DNA of 64,000 bases. It comes from CBDDKW01 sp965230425 (lineage in GTDB: Bacteria > Pseudomonadota > Gammaproteobacteria > UBA1113). Numbering within the stretch: position 1 is the stretch's first letter; each line of letters starts with the position of its first letter. The stretch is from contig CBDDKW010000014.1 of NCBI GenBank assembly GCA_965230425.1, positions 3,937 to 67,936 on the forward strand, written 5' to 3'. Of this stretch, positions 47,341 through 55,346 are shown in pieces. Below the pieces are notes generated by a model, which had not been told where the DNA came from, did no database searches, and saw only the letters and a program-made list of their open reading frames with translations. Made by a program: the position numbers and the translations under genes.

Positions 47341-48021
47341 TTAGCTGGTATAGCGTGTTGGATCGGTAATGCCGGCTTCGATAAAACCCTGACGGCGTAG
47401 AGAGCAACTATCACAGCGGCCACAGGCTTTTCCTGTATTAACTTCTGCTTGATAACAACTCACTGTTTTAGCGTAATCTAAGCCTAATTTGATACCTTGT
47501 TGAATGGTTTCTGCTTTACTGAGGTAGAGTAGGGGCGTATGGAGTTGAATTGGTTTATTTTCTACGCCTGTTTTAGTCGCTAAATTCGCCATGGTTTGAA
47601 AAGCTGCGATGTATTCCGGCCGACAGTCGGGATAACCTGAATAATCAACGCAACATAAGCCTGCAAAAATATCATAAGCACCGATAACTTCTGCGAAGCC
47701 TAAGGCTATAGAAAGAAAGGTAGTGTTACGAGCTGGGACATAAGTAACCGGGATAGTTTTATCGCCCGTGTAATCAGGTACATCAATTGCGTCATCAGTG
47801 AGTGCAGAGCCACCAAATTGGCCGATGTTTAGTTCTACAATGCGATGTTCGATGGCGCCAAATTCAGCGGCAATTTTTTTTGCTGCATTGAGTTCTGCGG
47901 ATAATGTCTGACCGTAATGAAAGCTTAATGGATAACAGTCGAAGCCCTGAGAGTGAGCGATGGCAAGACAAGTGGAAGAGTCTAGTCCGCCAGATAGAAG
48001 AATAACAGCTTTTTTGCTCAT
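47341..48021 (-). CDS. queC: 7-cyano-7-deazaguanine synthase
   Basis: 226 residues. N-terminal PP-loop SGGLDSS at 10-16 binds ATP. A zinc site is formed by Cys189, Cys200, Cys203 and Cys206 (C-x10-C-x2-C-x2-C). It converts 7-carboxy-7-deazaguanine and ammonia to preQ0 in queuosine synthesis. No other que gene is adjacent and I see no preQ1 riboswitch in the 159 bases upstream; the hairpin there is better explained as the terminator of the S24-type gene. Confidence 0.96.
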   Translation of the reverse strand: MSKKAVILLSGGLDSSTCLAIAHSQGFDCYPLSFHYGQTLSAELNAAKKIAAEFGAIEHRIVELNIGQFGGSALTDDAIDVPDYTGDKTIPVTYVPARNTTFLSIALGFAEVIGAYDIFAGLCCVDYSGYPDCRPEYIAAFQTMANLATKTGVENKPIQLHTPLLYLSKAETIQQGIKLGLDYAKTVSCYQAEVNTGKACGRCDSCSLRRQGFIEAGITDPTRYTS

Positions 48022-48126
48022 AGGTGTCCCATGTTACGAAGATGGTGAATGATTTTGGTAAATGTGATGTGGAATTTCAAGAGAACACGTTTCTTAGCTA
48101 AAAAAGTAAGAAAGCACCTTGCTGAC

Positions 48127-48166
48127 AAAATCACCCACTATTTGTGACATAACAAATAGCGGGTGA
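48127..48166 (-). terminator. Terminator of the S24-type regulator gene
   Basis: A stem of fourteen pairs with one mismatch (tcaccc-a-ctatttgt / acaaatag-c-gggtga, loop gacata) at 48131-48166. On the minus strand it is followed by TTTT, 15 bases after the regulator's stop and upstream of queC. Confidence 0.75.
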
Positions 48167-48180
48167 AATTAGCAGTCGGT

Positions 48181-48897
48181 TTATACAGACTCTTCTGTAC
48201 GATTACGGCGTTTTTTCACCGGAGAAGCTTCTACTTGCTCACCTACAACACGTTTTGGTAAGCGGTCGGTATGAAATTCAACCAGTGCTTGCAATACCAC
48301 GCCAATAATTTTGTAGCCGGTACCAACACGTTTAGTATCAAAATCATTGTTTAAAGATTTTAGGTATAAATCTTTACCATCAAACAAGATTTGTTTTACT
48401 TGGATTTTCTCATCACCATCAACAAGTACCGCAGCAAAGTCGTTATCTTGAGGTTTCAAGTTAGGTTCGATCACCATCATTGTTCCATTTGGGAATTGTG
48501 GTGCCATAGTGTGATCTTCCATTTTTACTGCGAAGGCATTGTCACTGACATTAGCTTCAGTAGAAATGTAACTAACGATTTCACTAGCTAATCTTTTAGG
48601 CAATGCAGCCGCTTGTTCCCATGATAAGAGAGGTAGCTTACTCCAGCTACGATAGTATGGATTATAACTGCCAGCTAAGCGTTCGTCAGATAAAGGATCA
48701 TCACCAATTAATTCACTAATCGTTACGTTAAAGAATTTAGCAATTGGGCTTAATGAGCCAACTTTAGGGTTATCTGTTTCCCCAGAAGCCATGCGATGGA
48801 TCACTGGTTGACCAACGCCAGTTTGTCGAGCCAGCTCAGTGACTGTGATGCTCACTTCATTCATAAGTGCTTTTAGCGTCGTATTAAGTTCCGCCAT
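48181..48897 (-). CDS. XRE-type HTH / S24 peptidase-like repressor, altered nucleophile
   Basis: 238 residues. Residues 8-65 are a Cro/CI-type helix-turn-helix (VTELARQTGVGQPVIHRMASGE). Residues about 100-215 resemble the LexA/CI S24 domain. In LexA-like proteins the nucleophile is Ser in a GDSM motif; here the matching site reads EDHTM, with Thr130 in place of Ser, while the general-base Lys is plausibly Lys168 (VKQIL). Self-cleavage is therefore doubtful, and the protein may act as a non-SOS regulator or dimerise through this domain. The start has a good ribosome binding site (gggagac). Divergent from the RTX locus, with 635 bases between. Confidence 0.8.
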   Translation of the reverse strand: MAELNTTLKALMNEVSITVTELARQTGVGQPVIHRMASGETDNPKVGSLSPIAKFFNVTISELIGDDPLSDERLAGSYNPYYRSWSKLPLLSWEQAAALPKRLASEIVSYISTEANVSDNAFAVKMEDHTMAPQFPNGTMMVIEPNLKPQDNDFAAVLVDGDEKIQVKQILFDGKDLYLKSLNNDFDTKRVGTGYKIIGVVLQALVEFHTDRLPKRVVGEQVEASPVKKRRNRTEESV

Positions 48898-49102
48898 GTT
48901 ATTTGTCTCCCATTTTAAAGTATTTAGCCTTGTATATCAGATGTCCATGTTAAGGCCATTTCCAACTAAACAAAGCACACTTTTGCAGGTGCTAGACTTA
49001 TGCTGACTAGTTACTGCTGGTGATTTCAGTTTAGAGTCCGCTATTGTAATCAGATATATGTACAAATGCATCTATAAATAAGAAATAAATTGTAATTATT
49101 CC

Positions 49103-49131
49103 TTGACGCATAAAATAATTAATATTATTAT
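49103..49131 (+). promoter_or_regulatory. Sigma-70-like promoter for the RTX/type I secretion locus
   Basis: TTGACG at 49103-49108 and TATTAT at 49126-49131, 17 bases apart. Transcription would start near 49138 and give a leader of almost 400 bases before the RTX start codon. Confidence 0.6.
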
Positions 49132-49137
49132 ACATTT

Positions 49138-49159
49138 ACGCATTATTATATGCGTTTTT
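49138..49159 (+). promoter_or_regulatory. Palindrome at the predicted transcription start
   Basis: acgcat-tattat-atgcgt followed by TTTTT. Its position just after the -10 box fits an operator for a repressor, perhaps the neighbouring XRE-type protein. A short hairpin with a T run could also be a weak terminator. Another cgcat occurs at the -35 box. Confidence 0.4.
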
Positions 49160-49261
49160 GGGCATTATTATAGGGAAATGTTAAGTAATAAACCAGTGAA
49201 ATAGTCATTCTAAAGTTTTTTGGCATAGTTGTTTTCGCTTTAGAAGAGTATTTAACTGCTG

Positions 49262-49466
49262 CTTTTAGGAGAGTCTCCCTCTAAAGTGGGTCGGCCGGTC
49301 GTTGCTGATGTGCTTAATATTTTTACCGCCGCCCACCCACTAGCAGATCATATTGTTCTGAAGCAGGTGCTCGGTCGATGCCACTGCAGTCCCCAGTGGC
49401 GTATCACCCTCATGATACGACTGAGAACTTCTGGAATGGTTGATGAGATGCTAGTGGGTATTTTTT
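49262..49466 (+). ncRNA. Candidate structured RNA leader of the RTX gene
   Basis: Three consecutive folds can be drawn by hand. Hairpin 1, 49262-49286, has stem ctttta-ggaga/tctcc-ctaaag. Hairpin 2, 49286-49336, has a twelve-pair stem gtgggt-c-ggc-c-ggt/acc-gcc-gcccac with two bulged C. Domain 3, 49336-49458, is closed by cccactagca/tgctagtggg. It continues through attgttc/gaatggt, gaag/cttc and ctcggt/actgag to a junction with two hairpins, gccactg/cagtggc and gtatca/tgatac. A TATTTTTTG run follows. It matches no family I can name. It could be a cis-acting leader or a terminated small RNA. Confidence 0.55.
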
Positions 49467-49532
49467 GCGCTCTTATATTAATTAGACTATCTTTTAATAG
49501 CTGAGGATCGTATTTGAGGATAGGGATGAGAA

Positions 49533-51449
49533 ATGAAAAAAAATGACCATGTGAATGAAGAGGATGGACATTATAATCCTAATGAAAATAATCGAACGTT
49601 AACCATGAATGCGGGTGGTTATACGCGATCCCATCAGCAAAACCAAACAAGTACAAAAGACGCAGAAGAAGATCGGACTCTCTATCAAAGCCCTAATGCC
49701 AATGATCAAACGGCAGATGCCAACCAAACGCTCAAGAATAAAAATAATATACAAGCCAGTGATATAAATTCAGATCCGCTAGGTTTACACCGTAGTGAGC
49801 AGCAAGATCATATAGCTGCAATTAATTCTTCCAGTGCGCCATCTGCAAACGTTGTAAATATGACTGGACATGCAGAGTCTGCTGATGATTCAGTTATGGG
49901 CAGTATTAATTTTACTACAGGAAATATACAAGAGTCAGATCATGTGGATGCAGAGGTTACTCAATCGGCACACGACCAAGCATATGGTGATGATGCTTTT
50001 CTTGCCGGTAAGCATGTACAGAGTGATGAACCGGATAGCCAATATGTAGGTGAATATGCTGAGGATGATCGTTTACATGGCAGTGCCGGAGATGATCGTT
50101 TACACGGTGGCTCGGGTAATGATGAATTAAAAGGTAGTGATGGCAATGATCGCTTAGTCGGCGGTCGTGACGACGATCGCTTACATGGTGGTGCCGGTGA
50201 TGATCGTTTACATGGTGGTGCCGGTGATGATCGTTTACACGGTGGTGCTGGTGATGATCGCTTACATGGTAGTGCCGGTGATGATCGCTTACATGGTGGT
50301 GCCGGTGATGATCGCTTACATGGTGGTGCCGGCGACGATCGTTTACACGGTGGTGCTGGTGATGATCGCTTACATGGTGGTGCCGGTGACGATCGTTTAC
50401 ACGGTGGTGCCGGTGATGATCGCTTACATGGTGGTGCCGGTGATGATCGCTTACATGGTGGTGCCGGCGACGATCGTTTACACGGTGGTGCTGGTGATGA
50501 TCGCTTACATGGTGGTGCCGGTGACGATCGTTTACACGGTGGTGCCGGTGATGATCGCTTACACGGTGGTGCCGGTGATGATCGCTTACATGGTGGTGCT
50601 GGCGACGATCGCTTACATGGTGGTGCTGGCGACGATCGCTTACATGGTGGTGCCGGTGATGATCGTTTACATGGTGGTGCTGGTGATGATCGCTTACATG
50701 GTGGTGCCGGCGACGATCGTTTACACGGTGGTGCCGGCGACGATCGCTTACACGGTGGTTCTGGTGATGATCGCTTACACGGTGGTGCCGGTGATGATCG
50801 TTTACATGGTGGTGCCGGTGACGATCGTTTACACGGTGGTGCTGGTGACGATCGCTTACATGGTGGTGCTGGTGATGACCACTTGCGTGGTGGTGCAGGT
50901 AATGATGAACTAGCAGGCGGTGATGGTAATGATCGTTTAGTTGGTGGTCGTGGTGATGATACCCTTGATGGTGGTGCTGGTGATGACCACTTGCGTGGTG
51001 GTGCAGGTAATGATGAGTTAGCAGGTGGCGATGGCAATGATCGACTAGCGGGTGGACGCGGCGATGATAAGCTTGATGGTGGTGCTGGTGATGATACATT
51101 AATTGGTGGGCAAGGTAATGATGTTTTAATTGGCGGATCAGGCAATGATACGCTCAGCGGTGGTGCGGGTGATGATACATTTGTTTTTAATGCCGATCAG
51201 GGTTCAAGCAACTCAGTGAATGGCGGAGTCGGTTGGACTGATAGTATTGAGTTAGAAGGTGTCAATGCAGGGCCAAGCTCGGATGCTATGGAAGCGGGCG
51301 ATTGGACATTAACCATTGAAGGTGACGCGAGCTTTGCAGTAGATGGCCAAAGTTTAGTATTTGATCAAGGTGATGTTTCAGGACAAATTACTTTTAGCGA
51401 TGGTACTGAAATAAACTTTGACAATGTTGAGCAAATAAATTGGGGCTAA
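49533..51449 (+). CDS. RTX-repeat protein, type I secretion substrate
   Basis: 638 residues, no N-terminal signal peptide. Residues 1-175 are polar, rich in Asn, Asp, Gln and Ser. From about 177 to 550 run roughly 40 nonapeptides of the RTX type (GGAGDDRLH, consensus GGxGxDxUx), which bind Ca2+ in parallel beta rolls; about 26 are nearly identical. The last ~90 residues, starting DDTFVFNADQGSS and ending FDNVEQINWG, form the C-terminal region typical of type I secretion substrates. The ABC and HlyD-like exporter genes follow directly. The ribosome binding site is gaggatagggatgag. No catalytic domain is seen, so a structural, adhesive or Ca2+-binding surface role is more likely than a toxin. 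Confidence 0.9.
   Translation: MKKNDHVNEEDGHYNPNENNRTLTMNAGGYTRSHQQNQTSTKDAEEDRTLYQSPNANDQTADANQTLKNKNNIQASDINSDPLGLHRSEQQDHIAAINSSSAPSANVVNMTGHAESADDSVMGSINFTTGNIQESDHVDAEVTQSAHDQAYGDDAFLAGKHVQSDEPDSQYVGEYAEDDRLHGSAGDDRLHGGSGNDELKGSDGNDRLVGGRDDDRLHGGAGDDRLHGGAGDDRLHGGAGDDRLHGSAGDDRLHGGAGDDRLHGGAGDDRLHGGAGDDRLHGGAGDDRLHGGAGDDRLHGGAGDDRLHGGAGDDRLHGGAGDDRLHGGAGDDRLHGGAGDDRLHGGAGDDRLHGGAGDDRLHGGAGDDRLHGGAGDDRLHGGAGDDRLHGGAGDDRLHGGAGDDRLHGGSGDDRLHGGAGDDRLHGGAGDDRLHGGAGDDRLHGGAGDDHLRGGAGNDELAGGDGNDRLVGGRGDDTLDGGAGDDHLRGGAGNDELAGGDGNDRLAGGRGDDKLDGGAGDDTLIGGQGNDVLIGGSGNDTLSGGAGDDTFVFNADQGSSNSVNGGVGWTDSIELEGVNAGPSSDAMEAGDWTLTIEGDASFAVDGQSLVFDQGDVSGQITFSDGTEINFDNVEQINWG
50062..51190 (+). repeat. 27-bp coding tandem repeat (RTX)
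   Basis: About 41 units of 27 bp. From about 50176 to 50870 they are nearly identical (ggtggtgccggtgatgatcg then cttacat, with C/T and A/G changes mostly at third positions). Toward both ends they become more varied (NDELAGG, DTLDGG, NDVLIGG). The pattern suggests recent expansion of the centre. Confidence 0.9.
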
Positions 51450-51543
51450 ATTCAAAAAGTATGTTAAGCTGACACTAGTCAGAACGGATTATTTGAATAA
51501 ATAGAGTTAACTACCAACCGCTTGTTTCTCAAGGATGGGGACT

Positions 51544-53202
51544 ATGTTAGTAAGCGTCAGAGAGAGCGCTAGAAAATTTTTTACTTGGGCAATTCGACCA
51601 GAGATTTTAATTGGTTTAATTCTCTCTTCATTTCTTATTAATTGTTTATCGTTGATATTCCCTCTTGTGATGTTGCAGGTTTACGATCGTATTATTCCTA
51701 ATGCTGCCTATGCTACCTTAGAATTACTCGCCATTGGTGTAGGGATTGCGCTGTTGTTAGAAATGGCCTTACGTATAGGTCGTGCAGTGATTAATAGCTG
51801 GCTGGATGTGAAATTTGAATTTCAATTAGCAACTAAGGCCTTTGCCAGTTTGTTAACAACTAGTATTGATGATTATCAAAAAGAAGGTGCAGGCGCACAT
51901 TTAGAGCGTTTAAATTCCCTAAGTGCGTTAAAAGATTTTTATGGTGGCCAAGCTTTGGCAACGCTATTAGATTTACCTTTTATGTTTTTATTTTTAGGAC
52001 TAATTGCGTACTTAGGTGGTAGTCTTATTCTTGTATCATTTCTTAGCTTAGCGCTAACTGCCGCGCTTGCATATATTACTGGGCTTAAGATCCAAGCAAT
52101 GCTGGCTTTACGCAAACGCGATGATGATCAACGCATGAATTTTATTATTGAAATTCTCACGGGGATCCATACTGTGAAATCTATGGCCATGGAGCCATTG
52201 ATGCTACGTCGCTATGAACGTCTACAAAGAAATAGTGCAACAAAAGATTATAAATTAGCTGTTTTATCTGATACTGCATTTTCCTTGGGTTCTTTAATTT
52301 CACAATTAAACATTATTTTGATTGTTGCTATGGGAAGTTTTAATGTTATTAATGGCAAATTAACTGTGGGGGCGTTAGCTGCATGTACACTGCTAGCTAG
52401 CCGTAGTTTACAGCCATTAAATCAAGTAATGATGTTTTGGAAACGTTTGCAAGCGATCAATATTGCTAAACAACGATTAAATGCAATTAATACACTGCCA
52501 CAAGAGACGCAGTTTCAGCATGCAGAATCGTTAGCTATCCAAGGTGAGATAGAATTTAAAAATATTAATATTGCAGACCCTAATCAAGAAGGTAAATTAG
52601 AAAAATTTAATTTAACAATCAAGGCCAGACAAACAGTAGCATTACTTGAAGATAAATACCAAGAAGCCACACTGCTATTTAATATGCTATTGGGAAACTG
52701 CCAAGATTATCAGGGTGAATTAAGCATCGATGGCCAAGATATTTTAAGTTACGATATTGGCCAGTTACGTCAACGCATTGCCTATTTACCACAGCAAGGT
52801 ACATTATTTGAGGGTACGATTATGGATAATCTGACCTTGTTTCAAGGTGACAAATATGTACAGCGGGCGCGTGAGATTACGATGATGCTTGGCATTGACA
52901 CTGCTATTGCACAATTGCCCCAAGGTTTTGATACACAAGTCGGTCAACGCTCAGTAGAAACTCTGACACCAGGCTTGCGGCAACGCATAGTAATTGCTAG
53001 GGCTTTGCTCAGAGAGCCTGCCATTATTTTGTTTGATAATGCTGAGCATGGTATTGATATGCGGGCTAAGCAAGATTTACAAAAAGTATTAAAAGCAATG
53101 GCAGGTACCTGTACGTTGGTGATGTCAACAGCAGATCCGGGTTTATTGACACTTGCAGATATAACCTACACAATCAAAGATAAAAAATTGGTGCAATCAT
53201 GA
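51544..53202 (+). CDS. Type I secretion ABC half-transporter with degenerate ATPase
   Basis: About 552 residues from the ATG at 51544, chosen because AAGGA lies eight bases before it; a start at 51535 is also open. The membrane domain (about 20-320) resembles HlyB/PrtD-type exporters. The nucleotide-binding domain (about 330-555) has lost its key residues. The P-loop position reads LLEDKYQEA with no GxGKS, the signature reads TLTPGLRQR instead of LSGGQ, and Walker B ends ILFDNAE rather than DE. It should bind or hydrolyse ATP poorly, if at all. The intact partner overlaps it by four bases (ATGA), so a heterodimeric exporter is likely. Confidence 0.88.
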   Translation: MLVSVRESARKFFTWAIRPEILIGLILSSFLINCLSLIFPLVMLQVYDRIIPNAAYATLELLAIGVGIALLLEMALRIGRAVINSWLDVKFEFQLATKAFASLLTTSIDDYQKEGAGAHLERLNSLSALKDFYGGQALATLLDLPFMFLFLGLIAYLGGSLILVSFLSLALTAALAYITGLKIQAMLALRKRDDDQRMNFIIEILTGIHTVKSMAMEPLMLRRYERLQRNSATKDYKLAVLSDTAFSLGSLISQLNIILIVAMGSFNVINGKLTVGALAACTLLASRSLQPLNQVMMFWKRLQAINIAKQRLNAINTLPQETQFQHAESLAIQGEIEFKNINIADPNQEGKLEKFNLTIKARQTVALLEDKYQEATLLFNMLLGNCQDYQGELSIDGQDILSYDIGQLRQRIAYLPQQGTLFEGTIMDNLTLFQGDKYVQRAREITMMLGIDTAIAQLPQGFDTQVGQRSVETLTPGLRQRIVIARALLREPAIILFDNAEHGIDMRAKQDLQKVLKAMAGTCTLVMSTADPGLLTLADITYTIKDKKLVQS

Positions 53203-55346
53203 CAGCGGACGTTTTATTAGAGCAGTGCTTGAGCGATGGATATCAGACTAGCTTTACTGAGCACTTTCAGAATTGCTCTGATTATTTGAATTGTTTGGAG
53301 CCGTTATTATTTTCGTTATCATGGAATGGTGACCGTCGTTTAATTGCTGAAGCATTACCGCATTTTTCAGAAGCATTGACACTCAATGGATTTAAAAAAG
53401 TCATGGCCAACCTAGGTTATGATAGTCGCTCTTTTTCTATAAACCTTAAGCACATTGATGAACGCTTAATGCCTTGCTTATTTGTATCGCAAACAAGTGG
53501 AGCAGTTGTACTTTTACATGCTGATAGTGAAAATATTATTGCATACGATGGTCATATAAACAGACGTATAGAAATTCCACGTAGTTTAATGCAAGGTAAG
53601 GTATATCTTTTCTCGGTGGCTGACGTGGACAACGATCAATTTAATCGAGTTAAGAGTAATTGGTTTAACGGTGTTACTAAAAAATTTCGTGGCCATATTG
53701 CGCAAATCATTATACTCACAACACTATTGAATATAACTGCATTAGCTACACCTTTGTTTATCATGGCTACCTATGACCGTGTAATTGGTGCTGAATCTAC
53801 AGCGATGCTCGGTAATTTTCTCATCGGTATTAGCCTCGCATTGCTTGCAATGGTGGGTATAACTGCGATTCGGACAAGGATTTTGGCTTATATGGGAGCT
53901 AAATTAGATGATATTGTTGGGGATGGCATTTTCAGCAGGATTATCACTTTACCATCAACGTATACCGAGAGTGCGACAGTGGGAGCGCAGATTGCTCGCA
54001 TTCGTGATCTTGATACAGTAAGGGATTTTTTCACTGGCCCTTTGTGCACGTTAATTTTTGAATTACCTTTTGTACTGTTTTTTATTGGTGTTATTGCGGT
54101 GTTATCTGGCAGCCTGGCTTTAGTGCCTTTAATTATGATTGGAGTTTTCATTATTGTCGCATTTATACTCAAGCAAACTATGAGTCGAGATATCTATTTA
54201 AATAGCAAATATAATGCTAAGCGCCAGTCCTTTTTATTAGAAGCTTTAAATCATCATAAAGAGTTGAAATTATTAGGCGCAGAGAAGATTTGGCATGAGC
54301 GGTTTCGTGATATCTCTGCAAAAATTTCCTTAACATCATTTCGTACTTCGGTTATGTCTGCGGTGATTAATAGCTTTGCTAATGTCATGACAATTGCAGC
54401 GGGTATGGCGATTATTACGCTTGGTTGCAGTAAAGTTATTGATGGTAATATGACGATTGGTGCTTTGATTGCCACGACCATGTTATTGTGGCGTATTCTC
54501 ACACCTATTAAAACGGTCTTTACTTCTTATGCACATTTTCAGCATATATCAGGCAGTATTCGCCAAATTAATACATTGATGAATTTAGAACCAGAGTGGA
54601 CAAATAAAATTTCTTATACTTCTGCGGATATTTTCCATAATAAGATTGATTTTCGACGGATTAATTTACGCTATCATCAAGATATGGATCCCAGTTTGAG
54701 CAATGTGTCATTTACAGTTAATGCTGGCGAGATGGTTGTTATTAGTGGTGAAAATGGTTCAGGAAAATCAAGTTTATTAAAATTACTATTACGCTTATAC
54801 GCACCACAGATGGGAGGTATTTATTTAGGTGGGAAAGATATACGTCAAATAGACTGTAAAACATTACGTGATACGGTCGCCTATGTTCCGCAAGTGTGTC
54901 AGTTTTTTTATGGTACCATTGCCCAAAATCTACGTCTGGCACAACCTTTAGCGACAGAAGCAGAACTTATTGAAGCCTGCCATTTAGCCGGTGTGTATGA
55001 AGATATTATTGCATTACCGGAGGGTTTGAATAGCCGAATTGGCGATCAGAAAAAAGCACAATTGCCACTGAATTTACAACGTCGTTTATCGCTTGCCAGA
55101 GCTTATTTAAAAAAACCACCTTTATTCCTATTAGATGAACCTTTCAACGGCCTTGAACAAGAAAGTACTCGACAAATATATGAAAATTTAATGAGTTTTA
55201 AAGGTATCAGTACGATTCTGATGGTGACACATATTCCTGAATATATGCAACGTGCGGATAGACTGATTTATCTTCAACAAGGTCAAGTTAGGTATAACGA
55301 TGTACCTGATAAAGTCTTGCCACTTATTTTGCAGGAGCTTAATTAA
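53199..55346 (+). CDS. Type I secretion ABC half-transporter with C39-like N-terminus
   Basis: 715 residues. The N-terminal ~135 residues look like the C39-peptidase-like domain of HlyB/LapB exporters and lack an obvious catalytic Cys-His pair, so the domain probably recognises the substrate rather than cutting it. Membrane helices lie at about 160-440. The ATPase domain (480-700) has an intact P-loop GENGSGKSS (near 516-524) and Walker B FLLDEP (near 645-650), but its signature is LPLNLQRR instead of LSGGQ. In a heterodimer the good P-loop here pairs with the partner's signature. It is coupled by overlap to both neighbours and should export the RTX protein. Confidence 0.9.
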   Translation: MTADVLLEQCLSDGYQTSFTEHFQNCSDYLNCLEPLLFSLSWNGDRRLIAEALPHFSEALTLNGFKKVMANLGYDSRSFSINLKHIDERLMPCLFVSQTSGAVVLLHADSENIIAYDGHINRRIEIPRSLMQGKVYLFSVADVDNDQFNRVKSNWFNGVTKKFRGHIAQIIILTTLLNITALATPLFIMATYDRVIGAESTAMLGNFLIGISLALLAMVGITAIRTRILAYMGAKLDDIVGDGIFSRIITLPSTYTESATVGAQIARIRDLDTVRDFFTGPLCTLIFELPFVLFFIGVIAVLSGSLALVPLIMIGVFIIVAFILKQTMSRDIYLNSKYNAKRQSFLLEALNHHKELKLLGAEKIWHERFRDISAKISLTSFRTSVMSAVINSFANVMTIAAGMAIITLGCSKVIDGNMTIGALIATTMLLWRILTPIKTVFTSYAHFQHISGSIRQINTLMNLEPEWTNKISYTSADIFHNKIDFRRINLRYHQDMDPSLSNVSFTVNAGEMVVISGENGSGKSSLLKLLLRLYAPQMGGIYLGGKDIRQIDCKTLRDTVAYVPQVCQFFYGTIAQNLRLAQPLATEAELIEACHLAGVYEDIIALPEGLNSRIGDQKKAQLPLNLQRRLSLARAYLKKPPLFLLDEPFNGLEQESTRQIYENLMSFKGISTILMVTHIPEYMQRADRLIYLQQGQVRYNDVPDKVLPLILQELN

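Larger units (their letters stand above)
48898..49532. other. Long regulatory region before the RTX gene
   Basis: 635 bases. It contains the promoter of the divergent S24-type gene, a sigma-70-like promoter toward the RTX gene (49103-49131), a palindrome directly after it (49138-49159), and a GC-richer folded segment (49262-49466). Two GAGGAT motifs follow just before the RTX start, one of which is its ribosome binding site. Confidence 0.6.

Noticed and set aside
48022..48180. preQ1 riboswitch before queC
   Set aside because: The hairpin there has a T run on the minus strand right after the S24-type gene and is better explained as its terminator; no preQ1-like A-rich tail and pseudoknot were seen.
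49357..49440. Cobalamin riboswitch (GCCACTG and GGTG present)
   Set aside because: The other conserved blocks are missing, GCCACTG is simply one arm of a hairpin, and the downstream gene has no link to cobalamin.
49262..49466. 6S RNA
   Set aside because: No single long closing stem between its ends; the fold is two local hairpins plus a junction domain.
49957..51145. Long minus-strand frames (380 and 394 codons) opposite the RTX repeats
   Set aside because: They are mirror frames of the 27-bp repeat, with His/Arg- or Pro/Ser-only composition and no start signals.
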